The notes: a model not told the origin generated them from the sequence alone. 8,201 bases of DNA from Desulfatitalea sp. (GCA_013041835.1 JABDRH010000221.1:1-8201), one strand, 5' to 3'. Numbered from the stretch's first letter, positions 1 through 7,401 are shown. Numbers and translations are program-made.

Positions 1-420
1 GCCGGCGGCGGCCGCTACGACGGCCTGGTCGAGGCCCTTGGCGGCCCTGCCACGCCGGCTATCGGATTTGCCGTCGGATTCGACCGCCTGGTTGAAATTC
101 TCAGCCTGACGCAACAAGTGCAAACACCCAAACCGCGCCTTTTCATCGCGGCCCTGGGACAATCCGCCCAGGAACAAGCCTTTCACTGGTCGGCGGACCT
201 GGCCCGGGAAGGCGTGTTCGTGGAGATGGAACACGGCCAAAAGAGCCTGAAAGCTCAAATGAAACGCGCCAACCGACTGGGTGCCGGGTATGTGCTGATC
301 GTGGGCGAGGCGGAACTTGCGCAAGGCAGGGCAGTGCTGCGCAATATGGCGAGCAAGGCACAACAGGAAGTGCCCCTTAATGAGTTGATCGATGAACTGA
401 AAACGATCATCATATCATAG
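1..420 (+). CDS. hisS: Histidyl-tRNA synthetase, C-terminal part (5' end outside window)
   Basis: This enzyme attaches histidine to tRNA-His in the cytoplasm. The reading frame is open from base 1 to the TAG at 418-420 and gives the last 139 residues. The first visible residues contain GGGRYDGL, a histidine-binding signature of class II HisRS. Class II motif 3 follows as AIGFAVGFDRLVEIL, with the ATP-binding arginine. The rest, from about residue 41, fits the HGTP anticodon-binding domain (PRLFIAALG..., then GYVLIVGEAELAQG). The C-terminal end is complete. The 90-nt gap to aspS contains a short hairpin but no clear terminator, so the two synthetases are probably co-transcribed. The GTG at 118 is not the start, because the conserved motifs lie upstream of it. 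Confidence 0.96.
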   Translation, partial: AGGGRYDGLVEALGGPATPAIGFAVGFDRLVEILSLTQQVQTPKPRLFIAALGQSAQEQAFHWSADLAREGVFVEMEHGQKSLKAQMKRANRLGAGYVLIVGEAELAQGRAVLRNMASKAQQEVPLNELIDELKTIIIS

Positions 421-431
421 ACCCATCCCTT

Positions 432-457
432 TCCGCCCTCTCCTTTGCGGAGGCGGA
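432..457 (+). other. Hairpin in the hisS-aspS gap
   Basis: TCCGCC (432-437) pairs with GGCGGA (452-457), with an inner TCC/GGA pair (441-443 with 449-451). No T-tract follows, so it is not a typical intrinsic terminator. It may be an mRNA stability or processing structure between the two synthetase genes, or simply a chance GC-rich stem. Confidence 0.3.
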
Positions 458-510
458 CAGGATGATGTCAAAAAGTTCATTCGAAAACAGAGAAACAGAG
501 GAGAACACCA

Positions 511-2304
<1,794 letters not shown>

Positions 2305-2353
2305 GGGCGAGCAAAGAATACACCGCCTTGAAAAACCGCCAATCGCAATTATT

Positions 2354-2599
2354 TTGCGGGCAACCCCTAAAATCAGCGATGGTCATGTATCGTCAACAGC
2401 CGAATACCGCACCACGGAACTACCGGCACCTAACGGTGACGTCGCCGAGGCCGTCATTGCGGCTATTCGCGAAATCACCCACATTGAAGACAAAGGCAAA
2501 CTACCCCTGTCCATGGGCGTACGCGACAGCAGCGTCGATCTTGAGGTCAAACTGAAATCAAAAGAGGGCAAAAACAAACTGAAAATCAAGTTCAAATAA
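2354..2599 (+). CDS. Small hypothetical protein with lysine-rich C-terminus, start uncertain
   Basis: The frame encodes up to 81 residues from a TTG at 2354 and ends in TAA at 2597-2599. I do not recognise the protein with confidence. The part after about residue 25 looks coding: an amphipathic helix (DVAEAVIAAIREI), then alternating strand-like segments (SSVDLEVKLKSKEGKNK and KLKIKFK). This layout loosely recalls small helix-plus-beta-hairpin proteins such as the trypsin-co-occurring domain group, but the resemblance is weak. No Shine-Dalgarno precedes the TTG, no ATG or GTG gives a longer form, and the only internal ATG (2513) would leave 28 residues. The frame is open back to aspS. It may be a decayed gene, one with an unusual start, or non-coding. 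No signal peptide or membrane segment is seen. Confidence 0.35.
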   Translation: MRATPKISDGHVSSTAEYRTTELPAPNGDVAEAVIAAIREITHIEDKGKLPLSMGVRDSSVDLEVKLKSKEGKNKLKIKFK

Positions 2600-2653
2600 A
2601 AACCGACCCGACCACCGGCCGCAGACCGGAAACCGATTATCCTTCAATTTTGC

Positions 2654-2682
2654 TTGACAACCCGGGCCGGTTCCATTAAAAA
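2654..2682 (+). promoter_or_regulatory. Probable sigma-70 promoter of tRNA-Asn
   Basis: A perfect -35 box TTGACA (2654-2659) is followed after 17 nt by TAAAAA (2677-2682), a fair -10 box. Transcription would begin about 45-50 nt before the mature tRNA, which fits a processed 5' leader. The -10 box is only a partial match. Confidence 0.55.
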
Positions 2683-2737
2683 GCCATTTTTCATCGGAAC
2701 CATTAAGACGGCCCGTGAAGCTCTCTTTCAATTTTAT

Positions 2738-2813
2738 TCCCCAGTAGCTCAGTCGGCAGAGCAGGTGGCTGTTAACCACCGTGTCCGTGGTTCGAGTCCG
2801 CGCTGGGGAGCCA
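2738..2813 (+). tRNA. tRNA-Asn, anticodon GTT, CCA encoded
   Basis: The 76-nt sequence folds into a complete cloverleaf. The acceptor stem TCCCCAG (2738-2744) pairs perfectly with CTGGGGA (2803-2809). The anticodon stem GGTGG (2764-2768) pairs with CCACC (2776-2780) around the loop CTGTTAA, with anticodon GTT at 2771-2773. The T arm has the usual TTCGAGT loop. The discriminator is G (2810) and CCA is encoded (2811-2813). It is a single-gene transcription unit with its own likely promoter and terminators. tRNA genes are frequent landing sites for mobile elements and a recombinase cassette begins about 500 nt downstream, but no duplicated 3' end of this tRNA is present in the window. Confidence 0.97.
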
Positions 2814-2822
2814 AATTTTAAT

Positions 2823-2842
2823 CCGCCGCTTTCGGCGGTTTT
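2823..2842 (+). terminator. Rho-independent terminator after tRNA-Asn
   Basis: A perfect 6-bp GC stem CCGCCG/CGGCGG (2823-2828 with 2833-2838) with loop CTTT is followed directly by TTTT. It starts 10 nt after the CCA end and should end the tRNA transcript. Confidence 0.85.
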
Positions 2843-2851
2843 AAGTTAACG

Positions 2852-2893
2852 CGAAACCCTGATGGATGATTCCATCGGGGTTTCGTCGTTTTT
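2852..2893 (+). terminator. Second strong terminator hairpin
   Basis: A 15-bp stem pairs 2852-2866 with 2871-2885 around the loop TGAT. All pairs are Watson-Crick except one T-G wobble. A run of five T lies at 2889-2893. It backs up the first tRNA terminator. The flanking sequence has no matching A-run, so activity on the minus strand is unclear. Confidence 0.8.
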
Positions 2894-3034
2894 GTAGTGT
2901 CCGCACCAGTTTATACTGCCCAACAAATCTAATCCAATTCTCCGTTTCCAAGATTCCTGCCTGGGATTCGAATGCAACCCTGGGGGGTTGGCTTCGTATC
3001 CCGAAAATGTGTCCTCCGAATTCTCCCAATCTCC

Positions 3035-3068
3035 GGTTAACATGCCTTCTTGGTTAACAGCTTGGCAT
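3035..3068. repeat. Direct repeat GGTTAACA with overlapping dyad
   Basis: GGTTAACA occurs at 3035-3042 and 3052-3059, 17 nt apart. The second copy sits at the centre of an outer inverted repeat ATGCC (3042-3046) and GGCAT (3064-3068). The same 8-mer occurs in reverse complement within the tRNA-Asn anticodon arm (2770-2777). A dyad of this size near a large serine recombinase could be a recombination or protein-binding site, but this is speculative. Confidence 0.3.
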
Positions 3069-3078
3069 CATTTATACC
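3050..3078 (+). promoter_or_regulatory. Possible weak promoter for the recombinase cassette leader
   Basis: TTGGTT (3050-3055), a 17-nt spacer and TATACC (3073-3078) form a below-average sigma-70 match. It would start RNA near 3085, just ahead of the first leader hairpin at 3103. Its position is its main support. The dyad described at 3035-3068 overlaps the -35 box and could control it. Confidence 0.25.
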
Positions 3079-3102
3079 TCGAACCGACAATTCATGACTA
3101 AG

Positions 3103-3318
3103 TCCGGTAGGTAAGCAGTGCCTGCCGGATATTGGATCCGGTGGTGGACACATCACCAGACAGCGGAAGCGGCCGTGAAGCGGAGACCGTTGTGGGTGCC
3201 GGCGACATCGCTCCGAGCGATGCTGGACAAACCCAACCGCTTTTCTGAACGGTCGTTTCCACATCATCCCCGGCATCCACAGCAAAATCCTCCACGGCCT
3301 CGTCGAAAGGAGGATTGG
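3103..3318 (+). ncRNA. Structured 5' leader of the recombinase cassette (candidate cis-regulatory RNA)
   Basis: The 216 nt before the small gene at 3319 hold several nested complementary segments. Stem A is 9 bp with one wobble, 3103-3111 with 3121-3129. Stem B is 5 bp, 3142-3146 with 3154-3158. A long arm stacks four helices: GACCGTT/AACGGTC (3185-3191 with 3248-3254), TGGGT/ACCCA (3193-3197 with 3231-3235), CCGG/CTGG (3199-3202 with 3223-3226), and CATCGCT/AGCGATG (3206-3212 with 3216-3222). A closing helix GGCCGTG/CACGGCC (3171-3177 with 3293-3299) encloses the long arm. The last hairpin covers the Shine-Dalgarno of the next gene. The frame from GTG 3118 crosses this region but its protein looks non-natural. 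No known riboswitch or Rfam class was recognised. An alternative is that the palindromes belong to a DNA recombination site. Confidence 0.5.
3286..3316 (+). promoter_or_regulatory. Shine-Dalgarno-sequestering hairpin
   Basis: AATCCTCC (3286-3293) is perfectly complementary to GGAGGATT (3309-3316), which contains the ribosome binding site of the ATG at 3319. The loop is 15 nt. When this helix forms it should block initiation on the first cassette gene. The closing helix of the leader (3171-3177 with 3293-3299) shares base 3293 and crosses this hairpin, so the two either exclude each other or form a pseudoknot. Confidence 0.55.
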
Positions 3319-3540
3319 ATGCAAATCAACGAACACGACCTCTCTACGCTTGACCAGACGGTGGAGGAAATCTCATCGATCCTTGCCCGGGGTTATCTGC
3401 ACTACGAAAAAAGCCGGCCTCTTGTCACAGAATCAGGAAGTCAGACCGCAAATGTAAAACAATCCGAAGATTCCGAGCTGTTTACAGAGAAAGGACTTGA
3501 TAGTTCGGGCCGGCAGAGCGTTCATGCGTTCGCAGGTTAA
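3319..3540 (+). CDS. Small conserved-context protein preceding DUF2924
   Basis: This 73-aa protein has unknown function. Its ATG lies 5 nt after a very strong AAAGGAGG, which is itself locked in a hairpin. The N-terminal half is a predicted helix (LDQTVEEISSILARGYLHY, residues 11-29); the rest is polar and probably disordered, ending in GLDSSGRQSVHAFAG. From general knowledge, short ORFs with an 'ILA.GYLR' helix and an 'LD...SVH' tail often precede DUF2924 and serine recombinase genes in proteobacterial elements. I place it in that group on this basis. No cysteine, signal peptide or membrane segment is seen. It is followed after 63 nt by the DUF2924 gene in the same direction, so it is probably the first gene of the operon. 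Confidence 0.75.
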   Translation: MQINEHDLSTLDQTVEEISSILARGYLHYEKSRPLVTESGSQTANVKQSEDSELFTEKGLDSSGRQSVHAFAG

Positions 3541-3551
3541 CGCCCTTTATG

Positions 3552-3576
3552 ACCGCACGGTTTTACTGCCTGCGGT
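3552..3576 (+). other. Intercistronic hairpin before the DUF2924 gene
   Basis: ACCGCA (3552-3557) pairs with TGCGGT (3571-3576), with an inner GG/CC pair. It has no T-tract. It lies between the small gene and the ribosome binding site of the next gene and may affect mRNA processing. It is weak as evidence of regulation. Confidence 0.3.
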
Positions 3577-3603
3577 AACAAAAACAAGGATTGGAGATTG
3601 CAA

Positions 3604-4140
3604 ATGGAAGCGACAGTATTTCAGCAGATCAAGGAACTCTCCCGGATGAAAGTCGGAGAACTGAGGGAGAAGTATATCGAAGTCTTCGGGGAACAAACTC
3701 GTTCTTTTCATAAGGATTATTTGCGCAAGCGCATTGCCTGGCGCATCCAGGCCCTTGCCGAGGGCGATCTGTCAGAGCGAGCAAGGCGCCGGGCAGAAGA
3801 ACTGGCCAACGATGCCGATCTGAGAATTCGGACCCCTCGTGACCCGCTTGGGCCATACGCCGAACCAGAGAAGGCGAGAACGACCATCAGTCACATCTCG
3901 AATGGCCGTGATCCGCGGCTGCCCCTGCCTGGAACATTTCTATCCCGCGAATTTCAAGGCCGCGATATTGTGGTCAAGGTTCTCGACGACGGCTTCGAAC
4001 ACAATGGACATCGCTACAAGTCTTTATCCGCCATCGCCCAGGAAGTCACTGGCACTAAATGGAACGGGTTTCTCTTTTTCGGTATCGCCGTTAACACAGC
4101 GAGCCGGCGCGACAGCCGTGATCCGAAAAGGAGCAGTTAA
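3604..4140 (+). CDS. DUF2924 domain protein
   Basis: This 178-aa protein matches what I know of the DUF2924 family. The N-terminal part is helical and basic (KELSRMKVGELREKYIEVFG, then RKRIAWRIQALAEG at 41-54). The C-terminal half carries the typical signature: PGTFLSREFQGRDIVVKVLDDGF (109-131), then GHRYKSLSAIAQEVTGTKWNG (135-155) and a FFG element. This last part resembles RAMA-like modules found with DNA-modifying and recombination enzymes. The family has no proven function; association with serine recombinases suggests a DNA-binding accessory or directionality role. I chose ATG 3604 because GGAG (3593-3596) lies 7 nt upstream; TTG 3598 would add two residues and sits too close to GGAG, though AAGGA at 3586-3590 could serve it. 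The stop overlaps the recombinase start (TAATG), so the two genes are probably translationally coupled. Confidence 0.9.
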   Translation: MEATVFQQIKELSRMKVGELREKYIEVFGEQTRSFHKDYLRKRIAWRIQALAEGDLSERARRRAEELANDADLRIRTPRDPLGPYAEPEKARTTISHISNGRDPRLPLPGTFLSREFQGRDIVVKVLDDGFEHNGHRYKSLSAIAQEVTGTKWNGFLFFGIAVNTASRRDSRDPKRSS

Positions 4141-5660
4141 TGAAAAGATGTGCCACAAGAAGCCGGAGCACAGACATCGAACCGAATTCCAGAATCAATG
4201 GAACTATCCGATGTGCCATCTACACCAGGAAATCCACCGAGGAGGGACTGGAACAGGAATTCAACAGCCTGGACGCTCAGCGGGAATCGGCGGAAGCTTA
4301 CATCCTCAGTCAACGCCATGAGGGCTGGATCTGCCTGCCGGATCACTATGACGACGGCGGCTTTTCAGGCGGCAACATGGAACGGCCGGCATTGCAGCGG
4401 TTGTTTGCCGATATCGATGCCGGTCACGTCGATTGCGTGGTGGTCTACAAGGTCGACCGCATGAGTCGCGCTATCCTGGATTTTGCCAGGATCATCGATC
4501 TTTTCGATAAACACAGCATCAGCTTTGTTTCGGTCACCCAGCAGTTCAATACGACCGACTCCATGGGGCGACTGACCTTGAACATCCTTCTCTCCTTTGC
4601 CCAATTTGAGCGGGAGATTATTTCAGAGCGCACCCGAGACAAAATGTCGGCCGCACGCCGCAAGGGCAAATGGGTCGGCGGCCATCCGGTATTAGGCTAC
4701 GATGTGCACCCTCAGGGCGGCAGGCTGGTTGTCAACCAGGATGAAGCGGAGCAGGTGCGCGCGATCTATCAGCTTTACCTTGAACACCAAGCCATGATTC
4801 CGGTGGTTCACGAACTCCAAAGAAGAGGCTGGACCACCAAATATTGGACCACCAAGAAGGGCCGCGAACTTGGTGGTAAGCCGTTTCGCAAGGCCAGCCT
4901 TTTTCGACTGCTGACCAACACGATTTACACCGGCAACGTCGATTTCAAAGGAACCATCTACAAGGGTGAGCACGAGGCGATCATGGACGCCGAAACCTGG
5001 CAACGGGTCCAGGAAACGCTCCGGCGCAATGGCAAGACGGGCGGCGAAAGGGTGCGCAACAAGTACGGTGCACTGCTTAAGGGACTTCTCTTCTGTACGC
5101 CGTGCGGCACCGGCATGGTGCACACATACACCTCCAGGAGTAGAAAAATTTATCGTTATTACGTGTGCCTGAACGCTCAGCAGCGCGGATGGCAATCTTG
5201 CCCAAGCAAGTCCATTAATGCCCATGAGATCGAGACTGCGGTGGTCAACCATATCCGCGGCATCAGTCGCAACGAGAAGATTATAGCGGCGACTGCGGCA
5301 AAGGTTCGCCAAGAAGGCGATAGGCACATGTCAGCGTTGGAAGCTGAACAGCGCGGGGGCAAGCGCGAGCTCAAGCGGTTGAATGAAAGAGTGCAAAAGC
5401 TGGTCCGTGCATCCTTTGCAAAAGGCTCCGGCAAGGGACCGGCCCTCGATCAACTGGCGGACCTGCAAGATCGGATAAGCGCCCTGGAACAGCGAATGAC
5501 CGTCATCCGAGAACAGGTCTCTTCGATTCAAAAACAAACCGTGGATGAAAATGATTTGAAAAATGCACTAGGAACCTTTGACCCGGTCTGGGAGTCCCTG
5601 GCGCCGCGGGAACAATCCCGTATCGTCCGGCTGCTCGTGGAGCGCGTCGGGTACGACTGA
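4140..5660 (+). CDS. Large serine recombinase, C-terminus cut by an in-frame TGA
   Basis: This 506-aa protein is a site-specific DNA recombinase of the resolvase/invertase superfamily. The resolvase domain spans about 23-170: YTRKSTEE carries the likely nucleophile Ser32, LDAQRES follows, and VYKVDRMSRAILDF holds the Asp106-Arg107 and Arg110 signature. A 'Recombinase' DNA-binding domain spans about 180-295 (GYDV... to TIYTGNVDFKG). A zinc ribbon has Cys319 and Cys322 with Cys343 and Cys354. A coiled coil lies at about 385-465, as in large serine integrases. The ATG at 4140 has AAAAGGAG (4126-4133) 6 nt upstream. The family usually continues past 'LVERV.YD' with a beta-rich tail; here TGA replaces what is commonly a glycine codon, and the frame continues to 5750. 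The enzyme may be shortened by 30 residues or read through. It probably mobilises this element. Confidence 0.93.
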   Translation: MKRCATRSRSTDIEPNSRINGTIRCAIYTRKSTEEGLEQEFNSLDAQRESAEAYILSQRHEGWICLPDHYDDGGFSGGNMERPALQRLFADIDAGHVDCVVVYKVDRMSRAILDFARIIDLFDKHSISFVSVTQQFNTTDSMGRLTLNILLSFAQFEREIISERTRDKMSAARRKGKWVGGHPVLGYDVHPQGGRLVVNQDEAEQVRAIYQLYLEHQAMIPVVHELQRRGWTTKYWTTKKGRELGGKPFRKASLFRLLTNTIYTGNVDFKGTIYKGEHEAIMDAETWQRVQETLRRNGKTGGERVRNKYGALLKGLLFCTPCGTGMVHTYTSRSRKIYRYYVCLNAQQRGWQSCPSKSINAHEIETAVVNHIRGISRNEKIIAATAAKVRQEGDRHMSALEAEQRGGKRELKRLNERVQKLVRASFAKGSGKGPALDQLADLQDRISALEQRMTVIREQVSSIQKQTVDENDLKNALGTFDPVWESLAPREQSRIVRLLVERVGYD

Positions 5661-5750
5661 CGGGATGGAAGGGTCACCGTCACCTTTCACTCGCCGGGCG
5701 TCAAAGCGCTGTGCATAGAAGCAGTGAAAAACAATAAAGAGGAGTTGTGA
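5658..5750 (+). other. Cut-off C-terminal tail of the serine recombinase
   Basis: After the TGA at 5658-5660 the same frame stays open for 29 codons and ends in TGA at 5748-5750. It encodes a tail resembling the usual end of this recombinase family: RDGRVTVTFHSPGVKALC, then a charged helix-like end (IEAVKNNKEEL). The family pattern 'YDG..G.V.VTFH..G.K.L' would be continuous if the TGA were GGA. The second TGA overlaps the ATG of the next gene by one base (TGATG), the same style of junction as the DUF2924-recombinase boundary. This supports an original stop at 5750. Confidence 0.75.
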
Positions 5751-6190
5751 TGAAACCAGTACCATCCCAGAGAACCGGACCAAGCTCGGTGGAGGTCTCC
5801 TTTATCTTTAAGCCAAAAAATCGCAAAAAGAAGCGTAGTCCTGATCCGGACGCGAGCAAAAACATCGAACCCGGAAACATACCCCGTCTCTCCAAGCTCA
5901 TAGCTCTGGCTATCCGGTTCGAAGGCCTGGTCGAGCGCGGCGAGCTGAGGGACTATGCCGACCTCGCTAGGCTGGGTTATGTGACGCGGGCCAGGATCAC
6001 CCAAATTATGAATCTACTCAATTTGGCACCGGACATCCAAGAGGAGCTTTTGTTTTTCCCCAGAACGGTAAAGGGTTGTGATCTGATATGTGAAAAAGAT
6101 ATGCGTCCCATCGCCGTTATTCCATACTGGAACAGGCAGCGCAAGATGTGGGGGGATCTCAAGAAAAGGAAGTTGGCTGGGAATTCTTGA
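5750..6190 (+). CDS. Helix-turn-helix protein of the recombinase cassette
   Basis: This 146-aa protein probably binds DNA. A helix-turn-helix lies at about 65-92 (LRDYADLARLGYVTRARITQ, then IMNLLNLAPDIQEELLF), of the ParB/KorB or sigma-like type that follows a DLARLG.V first helix. The N-terminus (about 1-45) is basic and proline-rich with KPKNRKKKR, so it may contact DNA non-specifically or be disordered. The ATG is preceded by GAGGAG (5739-5744) at 5 nt and overlaps the ancestral recombinase stop. From general knowledge, proteins with this HTH often follow serine recombinases of this type. A role as regulator of the cassette or as a recombination accessory is inference. It is the last gene of the co-directional block, and no clear terminator follows. 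Confidence 0.82.
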   Translation: MKPVPSQRTGPSSVEVSFIFKPKNRKKKRSPDPDASKNIEPGNIPRLSKLIALAIRFEGLVERGELRDYADLARLGYVTRARITQIMNLLNLAPDIQEELLFFPRTVKGCDLICEKDMRPIAVIPYWNRQRKMWGDLKKRKLAGNS

Positions 6191-6206
6191 TATTATTGAA
6201 AGGGCC

Positions 6207-6235
6207 TTGACATGATAATGACTGTTTAGTATTAA
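6207..6235 (+). promoter_or_regulatory. Sigma-70 promoter of the XRE-ImmA operon
   Basis: A perfect -35 TTGACA (6207-6212) is separated by exactly 17 nt from TATTAA (6230-6235). It lies in the 117-nt gap before the XRE gene and would give a leader of about 65 nt. The overlapping dyad at the -10 box suggests repression. Confidence 0.7.
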
Positions 6236-6241
6236 GTAAAC
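6221..6241. promoter_or_regulatory. Operator-like dyad over the XRE promoter -10 box
   Basis: GTTTA (6224-6228) and TAAAC (6237-6241) form an inverted repeat with an 8-nt spacer covering the -10 box, a suitable place for an autorepressor. The left part belongs to ACTGTTTAGT (6221-6230), repeated at 7489-7498 before the unknown gene. Binding by the adjacent XRE protein is inference. Confidence 0.45.
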
Positions 6242-6307
6242 GTTCTACAATATGAATAGATCAGGATGTTCCTTCGAATGTGGATAATACAATGGAGATA
6301 AAGCACC

Positions 6308-6673
6308 ATGGCTGGCAATATAAAATTTGGCAAACGACTGCGTGAACTGCGAGAGGCCAAGCTGAAAAACAATCCCAAGTTCACCTTGAGAAAGTTTGCA
6401 GAATCTGTGGGCATCAGTCCCACCTTTTTAAGCAAGGTTGAACGAGGTGAATTTGATCCGCCCAAGGCGGAAAAGATAATAAAGATGGCGGAGCTATTGG
6501 AAATCGATTCGGATGAGCTGTTGTCACTTGCGGGCAAAGTCGATCCGGAGTTGGAAAAAATTATCAAGGAACAACCGACAGCTCTGCCTGACCTGCTCAG
6601 GACCGTACGGGGTATGTCGGAAGCAGAACTTCGCAGGCTCACACAAAGGGCTCGCGATAAGGAAGATGGCTAA
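6308..6673 (+). CDS. XRE-family transcriptional regulator
   Basis: This 121-aa protein is a Cro/CI-type DNA-binding regulator. The HTH covers about residues 8-65: FGKRLRELREAK, then FTLRKFAESVGISPTFLSKV with the recognition helix SPTFLSKVERG, then helix 4 and a hydrophobic core (AELLEIDSDELLSLAG). The C-terminal segment, residues 80-121, is charged and helical (DPELEKIIKEQP, then MSEAELRRLTQRARDKEDG) and may be for dimerisation or for recognition by the peptidase. The ATG has GGAG (6294-6297) 10 nt upstream. It is followed after 14 nt by an ImmA/IrrE-type peptidase gene, the common XRE-ImmA pairing of mobile elements. It probably represses its own promoter at 6207-6235. Confidence 0.93.
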   Translation: MAGNIKFGKRLRELREAKLKNNPKFTLRKFAESVGISPTFLSKVERGEFDPPKAEKIIKMAELLEIDSDELLSLAGKVDPELEKIIKEQPTALPDLLRTVRGMSEAELRRLTQRARDKEDG

Positions 6674-6687
6674 TACGCGGAGTATAG

Positions 6688-7389
6688 ATGGAGAAAGTTA
6701 AGTTTCTGAAGCCTGAACAGATCGAGAATGCGAGCCTGAATCTCATCGCTCAATACGAACACAAATTCGGAGCAGTGGACAAGCCGCCGATTCCTGTTGA
6801 GGAAATCCTGGAAGCCCATCTCGGACTAAGTTTCGAGTTTGAAGACTTGACCGCCACATTCGGTGTGCCGGATGTGCTCGGGGCAACCTGGATTCAGGAC
6901 CAACGCGTGGCGGTTGACCAATCCCTTGATCCGTTCGAACACCCCACAAAAGAGGGGCGATACCGGTTCACCATCGCCCATGAATTAGGACACTGGGAGT
7001 TGCATCGGCACTATTTCCTGGCGGCCGCAGCCCAGCTTTCGCTTTTCGATGAAGAACCAAAACCCCCCATCGTTTGCAGGACAAGCTTCCGCAAAGCCCC
7101 CATGGAGTGGCAGGCGGATAATTTCGCTGGATACCTTCTCATGCCCGGTGACCTGGTGTTCAAGGCCTGGGAGGCACTGCACGGCAACCGGGAGCCATAC
7201 TTAGCCAAAAAGGAAATGGCGGACCTTTCGGCCAGGTGGGGATTGGCGGAAAACCAGCAGCCTACCGTTGACATTGCACGTAAGTTAGCGCGTGAGTTCA
7301 ATGTGTCCGGCCAGGCCATGCAGATTCGGTTGATCGGGCTTGGATTGATTAAGACAAAAGAGCCGGATCCCAGTCTTTTTTCCATTTAA
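6688..7389 (+). CDS. ImmA/IrrE family metallopeptidase
   Basis: This 233-aa protein belongs to the zinc peptidase group that includes Bacillus ImmA, which cleaves the ICEBs1 repressor ImmR, and Deinococcus IrrE, which cleaves the repressor DdrO. The zinc motif HELGH is at 98-102 in FTIAHELGHWELH. The third ligand is probably Glu140 in MEWQADNFAGYLLMP. A family-like C-terminal helix follows (LAREFNVSGQAMQIRLIGLG). The catalytic residues are intact. The segment between the motifs (LSLFDEEPKPPIVCRTSF, about 117-134) is longer than in minimal ImmA proteins. The ATG has GGAG (6679-6682) 5 nt upstream and starts 14 nt after the XRE stop, so the two are co-transcribed. The likely substrate is the neighbouring XRE protein, giving a stress- or signal-dependent switch; this is inferred from the family. 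It should be cytoplasmic. Confidence 0.93.
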   Translation: MEKVKFLKPEQIENASLNLIAQYEHKFGAVDKPPIPVEEILEAHLGLSFEFEDLTATFGVPDVLGATWIQDQRVAVDQSLDPFEHPTKEGRYRFTIAHELGHWELHRHYFLAAAAQLSLFDEEPKPPIVCRTSFRKAPMEWQADNFAGYLLMPGDLVFKAWEALHGNREPYLAKKEMADLSARWGLAENQQPTVDIARKLAREFNVSGQAMQIRLIGLGLIKTKEPDPSLFSI

Positions 7390-7401
7390 CCATTTCGATA
7401 C

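Larger units (their letters stand above)
2894..3102. other. Gene-free spacer, likely left boundary region of the inserted element
   Basis: I see no convincing gene on either strand. Short open frames here lack ribosome binding sites and recognisable protein sequence. Visible items are a CAGT-TTAT-ACTG dyad at about 2908-2919, two copies of GGTTAACA (3035-3042 and 3052-3059), and a possible weak promoter near 3050-3078. The segment lies between the tRNA terminators and the structured leader of the recombinase cassette. Base composition is less GC-rich than aspS, which fits a junction with foreign DNA, but the exact boundary cannot be placed. Confidence 0.4.

Noticed and set aside
2960..2990. 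T-loop-like GATTCGAATG resembling a tRNA fragment duplicated by integration
   Set aside because: It does not match the 3' half of the tRNA-Asn and cannot form a proper T arm on either strand.
3118..3318. N-terminal extension of the small gene from GTG 3118
   Set aside because: The translated extension is rich in Pro, Arg and His and unlike a protein; the region is full of palindromes, and the ATG at 3319 has an excellent ribosome binding site.
3839..4321. Open frame across the DUF2924-recombinase junction
   Set aside because: It is a shadow frame over two well-supported genes and has no ribosome binding site or family signature.
5658..5700. TGA read as selenocysteine in the recombinase
   Set aside because: The family position is commonly glycine, not cysteine or a redox residue, and I see no convincing SECIS-type hairpin at the right distance. 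A nonsense change is simpler.
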